From contig JANBPT010000813.1 in the NCBI GenBank assembly GCA_027575765.1, forward strand, positions 1 to 21,837: DNA of 21,837 nt, written 5' to 3'. Made by a program: the position numbers and the translations under genes. Origin of the DNA: Tieghemiomyces parasiticus. Taxonomy: Eukaryota; Kickxellomycota; Dimargaritomycetes; Dimargaritales; Dimargaritaceae. A model generated the notes under the pieces. It ran no database searches, was not told the DNA's origin, and saw only the letters and a program-made list of their open reading frames with translations. Each line of letters begins with the position of its first letter. The stretch's first letter is position 1. Shown here in pieces: positions 19,011-21,837 of this stretch.

Positions 19011-20249
19011 GTGGTCACTATTGGCGGCGCCATGGTTTGCCGCCTTCTCTCTATGTTGGGGATGGCAAATGCGCCAGTATCTTCGCTACGGTGAATGCCG
19101 CCAGTCGCAATTGCAGATCCAGCCGTGGCGCATACAGTGTCCCCACGGGCTCCCTAGGCGCGTGCCCATTATGTAGAGCACGTCAGCCGTGGCTCGCGTC
19201 TGACTCCCAGCTGCCCAAAGTTCACAGGCGAGGCACAACTGCTTGCATACACTGGCCTGGTCGGGCGCGGTTATAAATCGCAGCACTGACTGCCTGTCGC
19301 TGGAGAGCTATATGCCGGTAGTAAGCGTTCTAGTGTGCAGTACAGTTACCTGATCTGGACCATTAAATTGCATTACACCTTGTGCGGGCCCTGGCAAACC
19401 CAGCCCGAAGCTACTCCTTTGAGTAGTTGGACAGCATGGTGCAGGCGGTGTGTAAGACACACGCTTTCAGGTGGTAGAAGCTCCTACGAATTGGTTATGT
19501 CACAGTTGGTCGCCGATTAAATGGCTACGTACCCTCAAGGGGGGGGTGCTAATCTATTGCCGATGGTTGTTGATGCCCATGCCTCAATATGTGACCGATA
19601 AGGTAGAACCGGTCAGGGGGTGTGGTTGGTCATCCCCCGGTGACGACAGCCTCTCAGATAGCCTGGTAAGGTGGTTGTGAAGGCAGTGCAGCGGGTTAAG
19701 CGATCCCATCCGGCGACCACAATCAAAGCCCGGCACGGTAACTTTGGGCTTAGGCTGAGTTTAACTCCTCCGCCACAATGTCCTAATTAGCCTCAAACCA
19801 CGTTGCCTCCTCAACGTCATCGATTCAGAGCGCTGAGGGGAGGAGGGTCGTTGCCATCTATATCTAATATCTAACCGTATCCCCGTGGGAGTTGACCATA
19901 ACCCTTGGTACTCTTGCACTATCATCATTTACTGCGCTTTCATACAATAGCAGTGCCATCACCACAGTTCATCAAAGGTCAGTCCCGACCTTCGGGCGGG
20001 GGCTAGAAGCCATCGATAGAATTCTCTGATTTTCAGTCCCGCCAAGGCCACTGTGAGCTGCCCCGCTTCTCCCTTGCCTCTCACCGCTCTCCCTTCGACC
20101 AACTTACCCAGCTCCGACATTGCATCGGGCCCGTCACAATCGTTTCCCAAGTTCCCACTTGACACATTCCCTCATCCATCATCACAATTCCACAACTTCC
20201 TCGGAACCACATCGCCTACTACATCACCACTGTTTTCCTCTAGCCCCTC

Positions 20250-21837
20250 ATGGTAAGTCTTTGACTTGGCTTGGCCCAGAGCAGCCACGTCGTTGTGGGG
20301 AGAAGGTGTCTTCCAAGGCCCCCCTCTACCCACCCTTTCATTGTCTAGCGCTGGGTCATGGCAGAGCAGGACCCTGGTTAGCCATAGTTCAAGTTGCTAA
20401 TGCCTGCCAGGATCCTGGTGCCCAGTAATCCGTACCCATCTCTGCGGCTCTGACCTCCACTGGCACCGCTTACTAATCACCAAGTATATTCTACCACGGC
20501 TCTCCCCTGCCCTTTACCGGCAGTCTGTGCAATCCTCTCAGGAACTCATCGACGAGGGTCTCTACTCCCGCCAGCTGTAAGTCTCACCGATGGGTGCCTT
20601 GCCTCAAGTGGCAACCGATATCCCCAGCTCTAGACCCACTGGTCCGCGTGCCCATTCTATGCCGGCCTACTGCCTGATCATATCCAGCAGTTCGTCACTC
20701 ACCGTCCCGTCACTCCTATCGTCCAATCATCCCCGTTCTTCACCCCCAACCCACCGTCATACAGCTATGTGCTGGGCCGGGAGGCCATGCAGAAAATGAG
20801 CTCGTCTAACGTGCTCATCATCGGCCTTAAAGGTCTGGGTGTTGAAGTGGCCAAGAATGTCATCCTCGCCGGTGTCAAGAGTGTCACCCTTTACGACCCT
20901 GAGCCCACCGCTCTGCCCGACCTTTCCAACCAGGTAGGTATAGCGAAGATAGACAGTGGTGTATCATTGGACACGCCAATGTTTGACCAAGCTGTGTGCT
21001 AATTACGCCACCAGACGCTCACCGTACCTACTCTCATCTTCCCCCTCTCTATCGGATGCCATTTTCAACCTCACTACCCCTCCCCAGTTCTTCCTGCGTG
21101 AGGAGGATGTCGGCACACCCCGGGCTCAAGCCTCCGCAGCCCGCCTCGCCGAGCTAAACCAGTACGTTCCTGTTCACGTCCTGACCGAAGAGCTTACTCC
21201 GGAGGTGATCCGGCGATTCAAGGTGAGTACTTCTATACGTTGGCAAAATGTCCCTTTGGTTTCGACGGACTATATGGACCCAGACGAATGCGAGAGACGG
21301 AGTGGGAAGATAGGCCAGCGCCCTTCGTCAACGAGTTCGTCAGCCGTCGACTGGGATGGCCGTCGTATCTGGCTCACAAATCAAGCGGCGTTCAACACAA
21401 TACAGTCGCACCCCACAATCTCTCTGTCTACCCATTCTACCCCATCTAACCACCCTCCTCATCTCCTTCGCGTCATACTTTTCCCGCGTTATCCGTTAGG
21501 TCATCGTCGCCACCGAGACCCCGCTCGCCCGGATGCTCGAAATCAACCAGGTCACACACGGCGCTGGCAACTGCTTCATCGCCACCGATATTCGCGGCCT
21601 CTTTGGCCATGTCTTTTGCGATTTCGGTCCCGAGTTTTTGGTCAGCGATCCGAATGGCGAAGAGCCTGTCAGCGGCATGATTGCCGCTATATCGCGTGAG
21701 GCGGACGGCGTCGTGACCTGCCTCGACGAGACTCGCCATGGCCTGGAGGATGGTGACTTTGTGACCTTCTCAGAGGTGCAGGGCATGACCGACCTCAATG
21801 GGGGTGACCCGCGCCCCGTGAAGGTGATCGGCCCCTA
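20250..21837 (+). CDS. UBA1: Ubiquitin-activating enzyme E1, N-terminal part (runs off the window)
   Basis: Exons 20250-20252, 20524-20576, 20765-20933, 21088-21222 and 21500 to the window end encode the first 232 residues of a protein that is normally about 1000-1050 long. Introns are 271, 188, 154 and 277 nt. Recognisable E1 segments are [20 protein letters not shown] (8-27), [17 protein letters not shown] (about 34-50, the nucleotide-fold loop of the inactive adenylation half), SVTLYDPEP and [10 protein letters not shown] across an intron. Then come [37 protein letters not shown] and [12 protein letters not shown], entering the first catalytic-cysteine half-domain. E1 activates ubiquitin with ATP and loads E2 enzymes; the active adenylation domain and catalytic Cys lie beyond the window. 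The first coding exon appears to be the ATG alone: only the frame ending at 20252 matches the phase of exon 2, and that frame has a TAG at 20241-20243. Intron 1 has a TACTAAT branch site near 20470. Confidence 0.93.

Larger units (their letters stand above)
16669..20249. other. Gene-poor divergent spacer between TBP and the E1 gene
   Basis: No protein or RNA gene could be supported in 3.6 kb. All frames are under about 145 codons, with no family motif. The first 300 bases are TBP promoter-like. Marked strand-asymmetric tracts follow: pyrimidine-rich on the plus strand at about 17010-17230, then purine-rich at about 17310-17480 and 17815-17940. Bases 18750-19045 contain a G4 motif and several inverted repeats. 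The last 200 bases before the E1 ATG are C/T-rich like the leaders of other genes here. An untranslated or poorly conserved transcript is possible but not shown. Confidence 0.5.

Noticed and set aside
20053..20252. Longer N-terminal exon for the E1 gene in the frame starting at 20053
   Set aside because: It would leave the donor at 20253 in phase 2, incompatible with exon 2, which needs phase 0. The product is low-complexity.

Overview
The window looks like nuclear DNA of a fungus. Protein-coding genes carry GT-AG introns with CTAAC-like branch sites, and there is a Pol III type tRNA-Gln followed by a T6 run. The proteins are eukaryotic: Tom70, TATA-binding protein, Rtr1/RPAP2, a CTD-kinase-type cyclin and a ubiquitin E1. 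The 7TM-RGS protein and the Ctk2-like cyclin suggest an early-diverging filamentous fungus (perhaps Zoopagomycota/Kickxellomycotina-like), but this placement is inference. No CRISPR array, bacterial operon, plasmid or recognisable transposon was seen.

Layout. Bases 1-3594 hold no convincing protein gene and only one RNA gene, tRNA-Gln(UUG) at 2391-2461. An intronless 7TM-RGS signalling protein (3595-5337, +) converges on an intronless TOM70 gene (5799-7691, -). A 1.8 kb divergent spacer with a G-quadruplex-prone tract leads to a four-exon PP2C phosphatase (9482-10910, +). A five-exon cyclin most like the beta subunit of CTD kinase I follows (11500-13001, +), then a three-exon Rtr1/RPAP2-type CTD phosphatase (13559-15331, +). 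That gene converges on a two-exon TBP gene (15636-16668, -). A 3.6 kb gene-poor spacer (16669-20249) with strand-asymmetric purine/pyrimidine tracts, hairpins and a G4 motif precedes the 5' part of a UBA1-type E1 gene (20250 to beyond the window end, +).

How the genes relate. The most coherent theme is RNA polymerase II. A CTD-kinase cyclin, a CTD phosphatase and TBP are immediate neighbours within about 5.2 kb. The others serve G-protein signalling (7TM-RGS), mitochondrial import (Tom70), Ser/Thr dephosphorylation (PP2C), translation (tRNA) and ubiquitin activation (E1).

Exon boundaries were set by hand from splice motifs, reading phase and family conservation. Every assembled complete CDS is divisible by three: PP2C 299 aa, cyclin 267 aa, Rtr1 458 aa, TBP 252 aa. 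I did not find a clearly undescribed system. The best leads are the RGS domain split by about 170 residues, the CTD kinase-cyclin/CTD phosphatase/TBP neighbourhood, a PP1-docking-like motif in the Rtr1 tail, an E1 gene whose first coding exon appears to be the ATG alone, and the structured gene-poor spacer.
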